The notes under the pieces were generated by a model. The model had not been told where the DNA came from. It searched no databases and saw nothing but the letters and a program-made list of their open reading frames with translations. Position numbers and translations under genes: made by a program. Of a stretch of 64,000 nt of DNA, positions 1 to 8,694 are shown piece after piece. How positions within the stretch are numbered: the first letter of the stretch is position 1; every line of letters begins with the position of its first letter. The DNA comes from an uncultured Lachnospiraceae bacterium (GTDB lineage: Bacteria > Bacillota > Clostridia > Lachnospirales > Lachnospiraceae), in assembly GCA_910585295.1 (NCBI GenBank), contig CAJUDE010000023.1, positions 52,233 through 116,232 of the forward strand, written 5' to 3'.

Positions 1-1
1 C

Positions 2-274
2 TCTTCGGACAGCAGCATCCGCAATGTAGTCCCTGCCGACATACCAGGTTTATTAAGGCAGGCTCCGATTGCCGCGATTTTTGGAAACGGCGCAAAGGCT
101 TGCGAGCTTTTTCAAAAATACACAAGGCCTATGTTAGGGCGCCTTGCAGATGGCGCTGTAACAGAGCGGCACGCCATCCGCAAACTCCCTTCCACAAGCC
201 CAGCGAACGCCGCCTGGAACCTGGAACGCCTGACAAAATGCTGGAGGGATGGGCTGGAACCATTTTTATTTTAG
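2..274 (+). CDS. DNA-deoxyinosine (hypoxanthine-DNA) glycosylase, C-terminal part
   Basis: An open frame enters from the left window edge and ends at a TAG at 272-274, giving about 90 residues with no start in view. The translation contains IAAIFGNGAKACELF and, near the end, LPSTSPANA followed by a Trp-rich tail. I recognise these as the C-terminal motifs of the uracil-DNA-glycosylase-superfamily hypoxanthine glycosylases, in which the LPSTSPAN segment is the DNA-intercalating and active-site loop. The protein would excise deaminated adenine from DNA in the cytoplasm. It converges with the Nudix gene and overlaps its 3' end by 9 bp. The family call is from memory of the motif. Confidence 0.72.
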   Translation, partial: SSDSSIRNVVPADIPGLLRQAPIAAIFGNGAKACELFQKYTRPMLGRLADGAVTERHAIRKLPSTSPANAAWNLERLTKCWRDGLEPFLF

Positions 275-1309
275 CAAGGCTAAGCAATGCTCCCCGATTT
301 GCTCTAATTCATCCAGGAAAATGCAATAGTTCCCTACCCTCCCCTGCGCCGCCTCTTTTTGGACCTCAGCCAACACTTTTCCATATTCCATCCAGCACAC
401 TTCTTCCACTTCCTCCTTTTGAAGCCTCAGTTCTGATATGTCCACTGGCTGGCTATACAGGTATACCATGCTGATTTCTGAATTTTTAAATGGTTTCCCA
501 TAAAATTCCGCTTCTGCATGGCCATAATGCAGGAACGCCTCCTGCAAATCCTGGGGCTTTGCTTTCAGCCCCAATTCCTCTTCTAACTCCCGCAACGCAC
601 AATCCAGATAATCGCTCCCCGCTGGGATATGCCCGGCGGCAGAAATATCATAGCAGCCTGGGTAAGAGTCTTTCCCTAAGCTCCGTTTCTGCAAAAGCAG
701 TTCAAAACTCCCTGTCTCTGTGGGGCGCACAATCCACACATGGGACGTGCCATGCAAGTCCCCCGCCCTATGGACGAAGGAACGTTCCCGCACAATCCCA
801 GTTTTGCTCCCGTCCTCCCGGCGAAGCTCCAGCAGCTCCAGGCTTTCGCCATTTAAGGCCGCCTCCGTCAGCCGGTTCCCATCATAGCTTAATTTTAATG
901 AGAAAAATGGGGCGTCCTCCATTAAGAGCTGAAAGAATATCTTGTCCCCCTCCCATAAATTCAGGGACATTATACCTTCTTTCTTTACCCATTCCAATGC
1001 CCCTTCCTTGCATTCCGTCAAAGCCCCCTCAAAGCCGTCTGCCGTATATAGGCACATATATTCCGTCTGCCAGCCAATGGCTGAGAACGTCACAATCCCA
1101 CGGAAAGAAAACCTAGTCAAGGTAAGCCCTGTTTCTTCCTTCACTTCCCGCAGAAGGCACTCTTCTGGGCTTTCCCCTAATTCAAAATGGCCGCCAACCC
1201 CAATCCATTTGTCTTTATTTACATCCTTTTGTTTCTTCACCCGGTGGAGCATCAAATAACAGCCATCTTTTTCAATGTAGCATAACGTTGTTAAAATTGA
1301 CTTTCCCAT
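266..1309 (-). CDS. Tandem Nudix hydrolase (two Nudix domains in one chain)
   Basis: The 347-aa protein carries two complete Nudix boxes. The first is at about residues 39-61 (GGHFELGESPEE, then REVKEETGL). The second is at about 226-248 (AAGHIPAGSDYLDC, then RELEEELGL). Both keep the REXXEE metal-binding core. Domain 1 resembles MutT/8-oxo-dGTP diphosphatases. Domain 2 resembles the YfcD/isopentenyl-diphosphate-isomerase-like Nudix group (VWIVRPTETGSFELLLQKRS). The likely role is hydrolysis of damaged nucleotides or other nucleoside diphosphate derivatives; the substrate cannot be read from sequence. An AGAGGG site lies 6 nt before the ATG. It follows the thiamine operon and the lipoprotein gene on the same strand, so it may be the last gene of that transcript. 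Confidence 0.85.
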   Translation of the reverse strand: MGKSILTTLCYIEKDGCYLMLHRVKKQKDVNKDKWIGVGGHFELGESPEECLLREVKEETGLTLTRFSFRGIVTFSAIGWQTEYMCLYTADGFEGALTECKEGALEWVKKEGIMSLNLWEGDKIFFQLLMEDAPFFSLKLSYDGNRLTEAALNGESLELLELRREDGSKTGIVRERSFVHRAGDLHGTSHVWIVRPTETGSFELLLQKRSLGKDSYPGCYDISAAGHIPAGSDYLDCALRELEEELGLKAKPQDLQEAFLHYGHAEAEFYGKPFKNSEISMVYLYSQPVDISELRLQKEEVEEVCWMEYGKVLAEVQKEAAQGRVGNYCIFLDELEQIGEHCLALLK

Positions 1310-1327
1310 CCTTTTCCCTCTGTATTG

Positions 1328-2251
1328 CTATTTTGCTATGTATGCCTCGTCCATCACCTCGGCAAGGTCTGTATAAGGCACTTGGACCTCAATGGTGCCA
1401 ACTACATCCAAGGTCACCATATTGGGGTTGCAGATTACCACCAGCCCTTCCTCATTAAGGTAAAACACATCCTCTGTCAGGATATCCGGGACAAAGCTCT
1501 CATAATCTTCCATTAAAGCGTCTTTATATGGGTCTGCCTTAATCGTCTCCAAAATATGCTGCGCCACAATTTCCCCAGCCTTTGCTTTGTCTGTGAAAAT
1601 ATCCGCCAGGGTCAGAAGTTTCCCTGTAGCGGCGTCAAAGCAATAGGAAGAAGTCCAGGTAGTTGGCTGCGGCGTACCCTGGTACTGGTAATTCTGCGCC
1701 TCTATGCTTAAAATCTTTGTAGAAGCATACATCATTTTGTAAATGGCGCCATATCCATAGCCCCCCCATTCCTTTTTCCCATCTTCTGAAAGCTCCCCAT
1801 AAGCATTTCTGGCAAGCTCCGTGTCTTCCTCAATATATGCCTGGATCTCTGTATGCTTCTGTTCAAACGCCATATTTATTTTTTCAGCGGCAGCTTCGTT
1901 CTCTGGAATAGAGACTACCGGGCAATTTTCCGTCACTGCAAGGAGCAGCGGGCCGCCTTCCCCATCTGTGATATTCTTAGAATAATCCACAAACGTTACC
2001 TCCGGCGGATTGGAAAGCTCTTTAGAAACATCCTCGGAACCGCCTTCCTCTGGTTTTTCCACCGGCCCTTTTTCCTCTTTTTTCTCAAGGTCTTCCTCTG
2101 CTTCCCCATCTTGCCCAGAAGCGTTATCTTCTTTTGTTTCCTCTTCTTGCTTTGTATCGGGCTGATTCGCATTCTCTGCCGCTTTTTTCCCAGAACAGGC
2201 AGTAAACAGCAAGCTTATCCCTAACCCAAGCAATAGTAATTTCTTCTTCAT
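1328..2251 (-). CDS. RsiV-like lipoprotein (DUF3298-type C-terminal domain)
   Basis: Start chosen at MKKKLLLLGLGISL because an AAAGGGG site precedes it and a lipoprotein signal follows directly (lipobox LFTAC); the open frame extends further upstream but without such support. The 307-aa product is an acidic, Glu/Lys-rich linker of about 70 residues followed by a domain that includes TTWTSSYCFDAATGKLLTLADIF and NEEGLVVICNP. I recognise this as the DUF3298/RsiV extracytoplasmic fold, which in RsiV binds lysozyme and in many clostridial lipoproteins has no known ligand. No anti-sigma domain or partner sigma factor is visible, so a sigma-regulatory role is not supported here. It lies 17 bp after thiD. 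Confidence 0.8.
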   Translation of the reverse strand: MKKKLLLLGLGISLLFTACSGKKAAENANQPDTKQEEETKEDNASGQDGEAEEDLEKKEEKGPVEKPEEGGSEDVSKELSNPPEVTFVDYSKNITDGEGGPLLLAVTENCPVVSIPENEAAAEKINMAFEQKHTEIQAYIEEDTELARNAYGELSEDGKKEWGGYGYGAIYKMMYASTKILSIEAQNYQYQGTPQPTTWTSSYCFDAATGKLLTLADIFTDKAKAGEIVAQHILETIKADPYKDALMEDYESFVPDILTEDVFYLNEEGLVVICNPNMVTLDVVGTIEVQVPYTDLAEVMDEAYIAK

Positions 2252-2268
2252 CCGCAGAATCCCCTTTA

Positions 2269-3057
2269 CTATAAATTTGTGTATTTGTACATATGGTTCA
2301 GCGGACCGTTCCCTTTCCCAAGGTCCATGCCTGCCGCGATGGCTCCAGACACATACGCCTTCGCATCCCTTACGCTTTTTTCGACGCCAAAGCCTAAGGC
2401 AAGCCCACAGGCAATGGCAGAAGAAAGGGTACATCCCGTGCCATGGGTGTTCCTGCTCTCAATCCGTTTTCCAGGAACCCACAGAGGCTCCCCTTTGTAA
2501 AAAAGCAGGTCATCCGCACAGCCCTGGCCATGTCCGCCTTTTAAAAAAACAATACCCTTGTATTGTAACGCAAACTCCCTTACTGCCGCAACCCTTTCTT
2601 CCCTTGTTTTTATGGTTGTTTTTAGCAGCGCCTCCGCTTCTGGCAGGTTCGGGGTATAAAGTCCTGCCAATGGGAGCAGTTCTTTTTTGTAATACTCAAA
2701 AGCCTCTGGCTCCATCAAGTTTTTCCCGCTGGTGGAAACCATTACCGTGTCCATCACAATATTTTTGGCATGGTAGCGCAAAAGGCAATGTTTTATTGCC
2801 GCCATCTGACCTATCCCCGTTACCATGCCAACTTTCACCGCATCTGGAACAATATCTGTAAAAATGCATTCCAATTGCTTTTCCAAAAAATCAGGGGATA
2901 CCGGAACAACCTCCGCTACCCCCAATGTATTTTGCGCAGTCAATGCAGTAACCGCGCTTTCCCCATACAGCCCATGGGCTGCTATCGTCTTAAGGTCTGC
3001 CTGTATCCCAGCGCCGCCGCTGCAATCGCTCCCTGCTATGGTAAGCACAGTTTTCAT
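2269..3057 (-). CDS. thiD: Hydroxymethylpyrimidine / phosphomethylpyrimidine kinase
   Basis: This 262-aa ribokinase-fold kinase phosphorylates HMP and HMP-phosphate to HMP-PP, the pyrimidine half of thiamine. Family signatures are visible: MKTVLTIAGSDCSGGAGIQADLKT at the N-terminus (the SGGAGIQAD loop binds substrate) and NTHGTGCTLSSAIACGLA near the C-terminus, which holds the anion hole and catalytic Asp/Cys region. Its ATG overlaps the thiE stop codon (ATGA), indicating translational coupling. It is the fifth thiamine gene behind the TPP riboswitch at 6.5 kb, so it should be repressed by thiamine pyrophosphate. Confidence 0.95.
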   Translation of the reverse strand: MKTVLTIAGSDCSGGAGIQADLKTIAAHGLYGESAVTALTAQNTLGVAEVVPVSPDFLEKQLECIFTDIVPDAVKVGMVTGIGQMAAIKHCLLRYHAKNIVMDTVMVSTSGKNLMEPEAFEYYKKELLPLAGLYTPNLPEAEALLKTTIKTREERVAAVREFALQYKGIVFLKGGHGQGCADDLLFYKGEPLWVPGKRIESRNTHGTGCTLSSAIACGLALGFGVEKSVRDAKAYVSGAIAAGMDLGKGNGPLNHMYKYTNL

Positions 3058-3668
3058 GCCGCCCCTCCTGATTCATTTAAAATCTTCCGTATCTTTGCGG
3101 TTTCCTCCCCTGGGTCCTGGGCTTTTAAAATCCCCGCTGAAATTGCCAGCCCAAACGCGCCGCAGGAAAGGGGTTTTTTACAATTTTTTGCCGTGATGCC
3201 CCCTACTGCCACATTGGGGATTGGAGCCGCCTTAAGGATTTCTTGGTATGTCCCTTCCTCGATTGGGGCTGCATCCTCCTTTGTATCTGTAGGGAACCAG
3301 GCGCCGCTGCCCAAATAATCTGCCCCAGCTTCCAGCGCAAGCCTGGCCTGCCCTGGTGTTTTTGCTGTTGCCCCAACCACCATGCCAGCCCCTAAGTATT
3401 CCCGTGCATCCTTCACCGGAATGTCATCCTGCCCCAAATGCACCCCGTCCGCGCCGCTTAAAACTGCAATATCCATCCTATCATTGATAATCAGCTTCGT
3501 ATGGTAATAATTGGCCATTTCACGCAGCTTTTTTGCCCGCAGGAGATATTCTGCCGAGGAAATATTTTTTTCCCTAAGCTGGATATAATCCACCCCAGCC
3601 TCCAGCGCCGCCTTTATCTTTTCTTCCCCATAAGAAAAATCCGCAATCAAATACAGCCATTTTCCCAT
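3054..3668 (-). CDS. thiE: Thiamine-phosphate synthase
   Basis: The 204-aa TIM-barrel enzyme joins HMP-PP and thiazole phosphate to make thiamine monophosphate. Diagnostic segments are YIQLREKN, LIINDRMDIAVLSGADGVHLGQDD and VGATAKTPGQARLALEAGADYLG. The usual pyrophosphate-binding VGGI is present near residue 150. AAAGGAGGG sits 5 nt before the ATG. The start lies 22 bp inside the end of thiM, and the stop overlaps the thiD start, so translation of the three genes is coupled. Confidence 0.95.
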   Translation of the reverse strand: MGKWLYLIADFSYGEEKIKAALEAGVDYIQLREKNISSAEYLLRAKKLREMANYYHTKLIINDRMDIAVLSGADGVHLGQDDIPVKDAREYLGAGMVVGATAKTPGQARLALEAGADYLGSGAWFPTDTKEDAAPIEEGTYQEILKAAPIPNVAVGGITAKNCKKPLSCGAFGLAISAGILKAQDPGEETAKIRKILNESGGAA

Positions 3669-4543
3669 AATTCCCTCCTTTGCAGCCAGTCCAAAAAATG
3701 CCTCCCTGACAACATGCTAATCCCATCTAATAACAATGATTTTACCGTTCCATACCCTTTTGCTTTCCCCGCATGCCCTAATACAAAAGCCATGCCCAGG
3801 CAAGCGGCTGCGGCGGCAGCCACTTGCTCCCTCTGGTTCATCCGCATCCCGCGGGCGGCAGCGCTACAAGCCCCTGCTACTGCCCCGGCAAGGCATCCGC
3901 TCCCTACCACATTCTGGAAGCAAGCCTCTTGATGGGGAACCTCCATCCTGCCCCCTTCCCAAAGGATGCAGTCTGTTTTCCCCGTCACCAAATAAACGCT
4001 GCCCTTCCTTACTTCGCCTATTAAGCCCCGTTCCTGCAGGGAATCAATGCCTTCCCTGGTCAGTTTCCCCTGTTGGATGCTGTAAATTTCAGAACGGTTC
4101 CCCTTTACAATCCCTTTCCATGGAATTTGGAACAATTCCTGCACCGCCTTTAGGCGGAAGGAGGACGCGCCGCAGCCTACCGGATCCAATACCAGCGGCT
4201 TATCCTCCTCTGCCGCGCATTGCAGCGCAAGCCTGGCTAAGGAAAGCTTTTCCTGGCTGAGCTGCCCCAGGTTCACCACACACGCGTCTGCCTGGGCAAC
4301 AATTTCCTCCATCTCTTCCTTTGCCACCGCCATCAATGGCCTGGCCCCCAGGGCAGCTATCCCATCTGCACATAAGGCAGCGGAAACAGCATTGGGTATC
4401 ATATGCACCAGATATCTTTGCTGCCTGATATCCCGAAATACCGCGGCAACCTCCTCTGGCGTGACAGCCGCGCCATCCATCCTGCAAGCCCGTATGTAAC
4501 TTTCCCATTGGCTGGCTGCCCCTGACTGGCCGTCCCTATGCAT
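3647..4543 (-). CDS. thiM: Hydroxyethylthiazole kinase
   Basis: The enzyme phosphorylates 4-methyl-5-(hydroxyethyl)thiazole for thiamine salvage. The ThiM fold is recognisable from LVHMIPNAVSAALCADGIAALGARPLMA, then PLVLDPVGCGASSFR, then IVKGNRSEI, and GSGCLAGAVAGA near the active site. I place the start at the ATG eight bases after AGGAGG; a GTG nine bases upstream abuts the same site and is less likely. The 298-aa product has about 35 extra residues before the usual ThiM start, an N-terminal extension with no motif I recognise. It overlaps thiE at its 3' end. Confidence 0.92.
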   Translation of the reverse strand: MHRDGQSGAASQWESYIRACRMDGAAVTPEEVAAVFRDIRQQRYLVHMIPNAVSAALCADGIAALGARPLMAVAKEEMEEIVAQADACVVNLGQLSQEKLSLARLALQCAAEEDKPLVLDPVGCGASSFRLKAVQELFQIPWKGIVKGNRSEIYSIQQGKLTREGIDSLQERGLIGEVRKGSVYLVTGKTDCILWEGGRMEVPHQEACFQNVVGSGCLAGAVAGACSAAARGMRMNQREQVAAAAAACLGMAFVLGHAGKAKGYGTVKSLLLDGISMLSGRHFLDWLQRRELWENGCI

Positions 4544-4560
4544 CCGATGCACCTCCTAAT

Positions 4561-5073
4561 CTAAGTCTCCTTCAATATCCCCTGCAAATACTGGATGGTC
4601 CCAGATTTGTGCAGCATGCCCAAAACCATTGCCGCCAGCAGGCAGCCTCCCAAGGTGCTGACCATAAACGGGACTACATAGGTAAACAAAGCAGCTTCTT
4701 TATTCCCCATAAGCAGCGACGCCACCGGATAGCAGAGCATCCCGCCAATTACCCCAGTCCCCAGGATTTCCCCTGGAAACGCCATCCAGACTTTTCCTGT
4801 GAGGCGGTAAGACACTGCCCCCAAAAATGCCCCTACTATGCTGCCTGGGAACGCCAAAAGGCTCCCTGTACCCATCAGGTTACGGATTAATGCAGTAGAA
4901 AATGCAAACCCTGCCGCATACCAAGGTCCCAAGAACACACCTGCCAGCACATTCAAAAGGTGCTGAATGGGGAAACATCTGGAAGCCCCCACTGGAATGG
5001 AAAAAGCAGACAGGCAAACCCCTATCCCAGCCATCATCCCAGCCGCCGCCAGTTTCTTGATATTCACTTTCAT
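4561..5073 (-). CDS. thiW: Thiazole/thiamine precursor ECF transporter S component, ThiW
   Basis: This 170-aa very hydrophobic protein has about five or six membrane segments. The run SRCFPIQHLLNVLAGVFLGP is the hallmark of ThiW, the substrate-binding (S) subunit of an energy-coupling-factor importer for the thiazole moiety. No EcfA or EcfT genes are present here, so it presumably shares a general ECF module encoded elsewhere. AAGGAGG lies before the ATG. Position between thiC and thiM under a TPP riboswitch fits uptake of thiazole for ThiM. Confidence 0.9.
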   Translation of the reverse strand: MKVNIKKLAAAGMMAGIGVCLSAFSIPVGASRCFPIQHLLNVLAGVFLGPWYAAGFAFSTALIRNLMGTGSLLAFPGSIVGAFLGAVSYRLTGKVWMAFPGEILGTGVIGGMLCYPVASLLMGNKEAALFTYVVPFMVSTLGGCLLAAMVLGMLHKSGTIQYLQGILKET

Positions 5074-5101
5074 TCCTTTCCTCCTTCGCAGCAGCCATGC
5101 A

Positions 5102-6406
5102 TCACAAAATGTCTATGTATTCCCCAGACAGCGCTTTGTTCATGCTCCGCACTGCACAGAATTTCCCGCACATGGAACAAGTGTCGTCATGCTCTGGTTT
5201 GCGGCCCTCCCGGATTTTCTTGGCTGTCTCTGGGTCCATGGCGCATTCCCACTGGGCTTCCCAATCCAAATTCCTGCGGGCGTCTGCCATCTTGTCATCC
5301 AATTCCCTGGCTCCCCGGACGCCCTTGGCAATATCTGCTGCATGGGCTGCAATTTTGGACGCCATAATGCCCTGCTTCACATCCTCTACATTGGGCAGGG
5401 CCAGATGCTCCGCTGGCGTTACATAACATAAGAACGCCGCCCCGTTCTGGGCTGCAATAGCCCCCCCAATGGCAGAAGTGATATGGTCGTAGCCTGGAGC
5501 AATATCTGTCACAATAGGCCCTAGCACATAAAATGGCGCGCCCATGCAAATGGTCTGCTGAATCTTCATATTCGCTGCAATCTGGTCCATAGGCATATGC
5601 CCTGGCCCTTCCACCATTACCTGCACATCCTTTTCCCAGGCACGCTTTGTCAATTCCCCCAAACGTACCAGCTCCTCAATCTGGCACACGTCAGACCCAT
5701 CCGCAAGGCAGCCTGGCCGGCAAGCGTCGCCCAAAGATATTGTAACGTCATATTCCCGGCAAATTTCTAAAATCTCGTCAAAATATTCATAAAACGGGTT
5801 TTCTTCCCCAGTCATGCTCATCCATGCAAATACCAAAGACCCTCCCCGGGACACAATATTCATTTTCCGCTTATGTTTTTTAATCTGCTCTATAGTTTTC
5901 CTGGTGATCCCACAATGGAGGGTTACAAAGTCCACCCCATCTTCCGCATGGAGCCGTACCACATCAATAAAATCACGTGCTGATAACGTGGCAAGGTCGC
6001 GCTGGTAATGGATGACTGAATCATATACTGGGACTGTCCCAATCATCGCTGGGCATTCAGAGGTAAGCTTCCTGCGGAATGGGACCGTGTCCCCATGGGA
6101 GGACAGATCCATAATGGCATGCGCCCCCATATTTACAGCCTCCATTACCTTTTCCATTTCCACGTTGTAATCTTTGCAATCCCTTGACACCCCAAGGTTC
6201 ACATTGATTTTGGTCTTTAGCATGGAACCCACGCCTTCCGGGTCGATGCAGGCATGTTTTTTGTTGGCGCAAATCACCACTTTCCCATCTGCCACTAAAG
6301 GCATCAGTTCTTCCACTGCCATGCGTTCTTTCGCCGCCACCTTTTTTAACTCTTCTGTTATAATGCCCTTGCGGGCAGCTTCCATTTGCGTAGCGTAATC
6401 TCTCAT
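5102..6406 (-). CDS. thiC: Phosphomethylpyrimidine synthase
   Basis: ThiC is a radical-SAM enzyme that rearranges aminoimidazole ribotide into HMP-phosphate. The 434-aa translation shows AHAIMDLSSHGD, VEGPGHMPMDQIAANM and the C-terminal cluster-binding DTCSMCGKFCAVR (CxxCxxxxC). The start at MRDYATQ is fixed by AAGGAGGAAAAT just before the ATG; the longer open frame would begin inside the terminator hairpin of the riboswitch. It is the first gene of the thiamine operon. Confidence 0.97.
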   Translation of the reverse strand: MRDYATQMEAARKGIITEELKKVAAKERMAVEELMPLVADGKVVICANKKHACIDPEGVGSMLKTKINVNLGVSRDCKDYNVEMEKVMEAVNMGAHAIMDLSSHGDTVPFRRKLTSECPAMIGTVPVYDSVIHYQRDLATLSARDFIDVVRLHAEDGVDFVTLHCGITRKTIEQIKKHKRKMNIVSRGGSLVFAWMSMTGEENPFYEYFDEILEICREYDVTISLGDACRPGCLADGSDVCQIEELVRLGELTKRAWEKDVQVMVEGPGHMPMDQIAANMKIQQTICMGAPFYVLGPIVTDIAPGYDHITSAIGGAIAAQNGAAFLCYVTPAEHLALPNVEDVKQGIMASKIAAHAADIAKGVRGARELDDKMADARRNLDWEAQWECAMDPETAKKIREGRKPEHDDTCSMCGKFCAVRSMNKALSGEYIDIL

Positions 6407-6418
6407 ATTTTCCTCCTT

Positions 6419-6448
6419 AAAAAAAGAAGCGCCCAACGAGCGCTTCTT
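6419..6448 (-). terminator. Intrinsic terminator of the TPP riboswitch
   Basis: On the minus strand a GAAGCGC / GCGCTTC stem with a short loop is followed by seven U residues, immediately before the thiC ribosome-binding site. It is the expression platform of the riboswitch: TPP binding would favour this hairpin and stop transcription before thiC. Confidence 0.85.
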
Positions 6449-6464
6449 AAAATTGCCATAAATC

Positions 6465-6590
6465 TTCCGCTCCCTACGACAGTATTAACTGACAGGTTCA
6501 AAGAGTCAGGTTTTAACCTTCTCAACCGCCGGGCATATCTGGCTGTCGATACAAGCCTTCCCATTTGCCCTGGCAGTCCCTCTGCGTTCT
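6465..6590 (-). promoter_or_regulatory. TPP (THI-box) riboswitch aptamer
   Basis: Minus-strand RNA contains the conserved TPP aptamer blocks in order: a GGGA-CTGCC strand, GGTTGAGAAGG (the CUGAGA-type block), TTGAACCTG, then TTAATACTGTCGTAGGGA. CUGCC pairs with GGCGG, and GGGCA pairs with TGCCC inside an extended P3 arm. It sits between a consensus promoter and a terminator ahead of thiC, which is the classical arrangement for TPP-controlled transcription attenuation. Confidence 0.92.
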
Positions 6591-6603
6591 GTTGTCTGTG
6601 CTA

Positions 6604-6632
6604 ATCATATATGATTTGGCTAAGTTTGTCAA
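6604..6632 (-). promoter_or_regulatory. Sigma-A promoter of the thiamine operon
   Basis: TTGACA, a 17-bp spacer and TATGAT read on the minus strand. Transcription would start about 20 bp before the TPP aptamer. It lies in the short gap after the chemoreceptor gene. Confidence 0.85.
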
Positions 6633-6643
6633 CCGCCTCCCTC

Positions 6644-7576
6644 TCAATCATAATCCTCAACAATATATGGGATTTGGGACAGCAGGTTATCCACATCCTC
6701 AAACATGGAGCTTTTGGTGGTGCCAAGCTTGCTGGCAGAATTAATATACTGCATAACCTCCTGATGCTTGACCTTCGTCCTGTCAAAGAAATCCTGCAAA
6801 GACTGCAGTTCCCTGTCGGACTCGTCAATTGCCCTGGCTATGTCATCCTGCACCGTTGTCGCGCCCTCTGCCGCCTCTGTGATTTTATCAAACATCGCAT
6901 ATGTATCATCCACCTTATTCAGGCTCTCTTCTAACGCTTCCTGTGAAGTGTTGATGCTGGAATTTAGTTTCTCCGTCCCCAGCTCCACATCATTGATGCT
7001 GGAATTCACTTCAGCCACCAGCTTCTTAATCTCATCCGCCAGCGCCTTCACTTCCACTGCCACCACTGCAAACCCCTTGCCTTGTTCCCCAGCCCTTGCC
7101 GCCTCTATTGTGGCATTGAGGGCAAGGATATTCGTCTGGTCTGCAATCGTGATAATCTTACTGGTGCATTTCTTAATGTTCTTTACCGCTTCTAAGAAAT
7201 CCCCAAACGTATCCTCTATCTCATCAAAATGCGACTCTACCTCTTTAGAGCTATTTTTCAGCTCTTCCACACCAGACTGCGCCTGGTCAACAGACTTGGC
7301 AATCTCACTTTTCACGCCTTCAAAATGCCCGGACACTTGGTTAATATTTGAAAAAGTCTGTCCAAAATTCTGCAGCTGGCAATGGAAATTCTCTGCCTCC
7401 CTCAATACGCCGCGGAAAGAATCATTTACCATCTCTAATTCCCGGAGGGAATCCACTTCTTTCTGGGCAAGCTCCTTTTGGTATTCCCCTAAGTGGCTTG
7501 TCACATAAAGTACTGGATAAAGGCTTTTTTTAAGTTCCTTTTTTGTCTCCTTACGAGCATTCTTCCAATATCCCAT
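6644..7576 (-). CDS. Cytoplasmic methyl-accepting chemotaxis-type signalling protein
   Basis: The 310-aa protein has a chemoreceptor signalling hairpin, with the highly conserved tip at about residues 146-175 (ADQTNILALNATIEAARAGE, then GKGFAVVAVEVKALA). It lacks membrane segments, a HAMP domain and any recognisable ligand domain. The first 90 residues are a helical, Lys/Glu-rich region. It would bind CheA/CheW or act as a scaffold in the cytoplasm. It lies 12 bp after the FIST gene and is almost certainly co-expressed with it. A reasonable model is that FIST senses a ligand and this chain relays it; that is inference. GGAGGAAA precedes the ATG. Confidence 0.88.
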   Translation of the reverse strand: MGYWKNARKETKKELKKSLYPVLYVTSHLGEYQKELAQKEVDSLRELEMVNDSFRGVLREAENFHCQLQNFGQTFSNINQVSGHFEGVKSEIAKSVDQAQSGVEELKNSSKEVESHFDEIEDTFGDFLEAVKNIKKCTSKIITIADQTNILALNATIEAARAGEQGKGFAVVAVEVKALADEIKKLVAEVNSSINDVELGTEKLNSSINTSQEALEESLNKVDDTYAMFDKITEAAEGATTVQDDIARAIDESDRELQSLQDFFDRTKVKHQEVMQYINSASKLGTTKSSMFEDVDNLLSQIPYIVEDYD

Positions 7577-7588
7577 TTTCCTCCCCCT

Positions 7589-8644
7589 TTACTCAAATAC
7601 CACGCAGGTCATAGACTGGTTTACAAAACGGTTATTATAGTGTTCCCCATATCCTACAAAGCCGGCATGGTTGCCCAAAGCTTTCATCTCCTGCAAATAC
7701 TCCTGCATATAAGAGTTCTCGCTAAACAATAGGTACCGGAACAGGCAGTTCACAGAAAATACGGCTGAAATCCTGCTGAAGTCACTGCGGATTGACTGTA
7801 TCGTGTTTTTTACTATTTTCTTGTAATCCCCAAGTTCCAACAATATCAACACATCTGAATCATTTACCTGGCGAAAACATGTCAGCGCATTCCCATTTAC
7901 CTCTTTAATGGAGATAATGCAGATTTCATCCCCGTTAATACGCCCGAATGGATTTTTAAAGGTCTGCGATGTAATATCCTGCTCTGTCACATGCAGGATA
8001 CTTTGGTACACCTGCTTGGCTGGCTTCCCATTCAGTTCACCCATAATATAATTTGCCTTATCCGTTTTGGACGCAATAAAACGATGTTCCCTCATGGGAC
8101 GGTAAATATTTTCTTTGTATGCCTTAACCTTGCCGCCAAGGTTCTTCACCAATGCGTAAGCCACGGCATTCTCATAAACTTTCCCATTGGCGGACACTTT
8201 CCCTCCGTCCCCGGTCCCGCCTATCAGGGATATATTCCGTTTCCTCAATACGCTGTACATTGTCGTCAGCACGCAGGCGTCATTTCCAGAGCAGAAATCA
8301 AGGCATATGGTGTCCTGCTGTGACGCCCCGACTTCCTCCACGTCCCGCTCCAAACGCCTGATAAATTTTACAGGCATGGTGGACACATCTTCCAATACAT
8401 TTGCCGATACGGCAACGCCGTCACAAAACGCAATGACCCCTACGCCGTTTTCCACCACCCTGGTATCGTAACTCATGCCGATACACCCAATGCTTGGCAC
8501 CCCAGGGAATAGCCGTTCTAATTTTTCCACATGCGCTTCAAATTGGCTTGCATTTGACATTAACATAAGGAACTGAGGATTTTGGAATCTGCTGACTGCT
8601 TCTTTCAAATCGCCTTTTTGGCTCATACCATAAAATTGTTTCAC
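7589..8644 (-). CDS. FIST-domain ligand-sensing protein
   Basis: FIST domains are predicted intracellular sensors of small molecules coupled to signal transduction. Supporting sequence includes SNASQFEAHVEKLERLFPGVPSIGCIGMSY (FIST_N), an SLIGGTGDGGKV glycine loop and PFGRINGDEICIISIKEVNGNALTCFRQVNDSDVL (FIST_C). I chose a GTG start (VKQFYGM) because GGGAG lies 7 nt upstream; an alternative GTG 54 bp further out overlaps the ctpA stop and would add 18 residues. The 351-aa product has no membrane segment. It is followed immediately by the cytoplasmic chemoreceptor. Confidence 0.8.
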   Translation of the reverse strand: MKQFYGMSQKGDLKEAVSRFQNPQFLMLMSNASQFEAHVEKLERLFPGVPSIGCIGMSYDTRVVENGVGVIAFCDGVAVSANVLEDVSTMPVKFIRRLERDVEEVGASQQDTICLDFCSGNDACVLTTMYSVLRKRNISLIGGTGDGGKVSANGKVYENAVAYALVKNLGGKVKAYKENIYRPMREHRFIASKTDKANYIMGELNGKPAKQVYQSILHVTEQDITSQTFKNPFGRINGDEICIISIKEVNGNALTCFRQVNDSDVLILLELGDYKKIVKNTIQSIRSDFSRISAVFSVNCLFRYLLFSENSYMQEYLQEMKALGNHAGFVGYGEHYNNRFVNQSMTCVVFE

Positions 8645-8694
8645 GTTATTCTCCCTTTCTTCCGTATGGTTTCTCACAATGATGCCAGCCTGGG

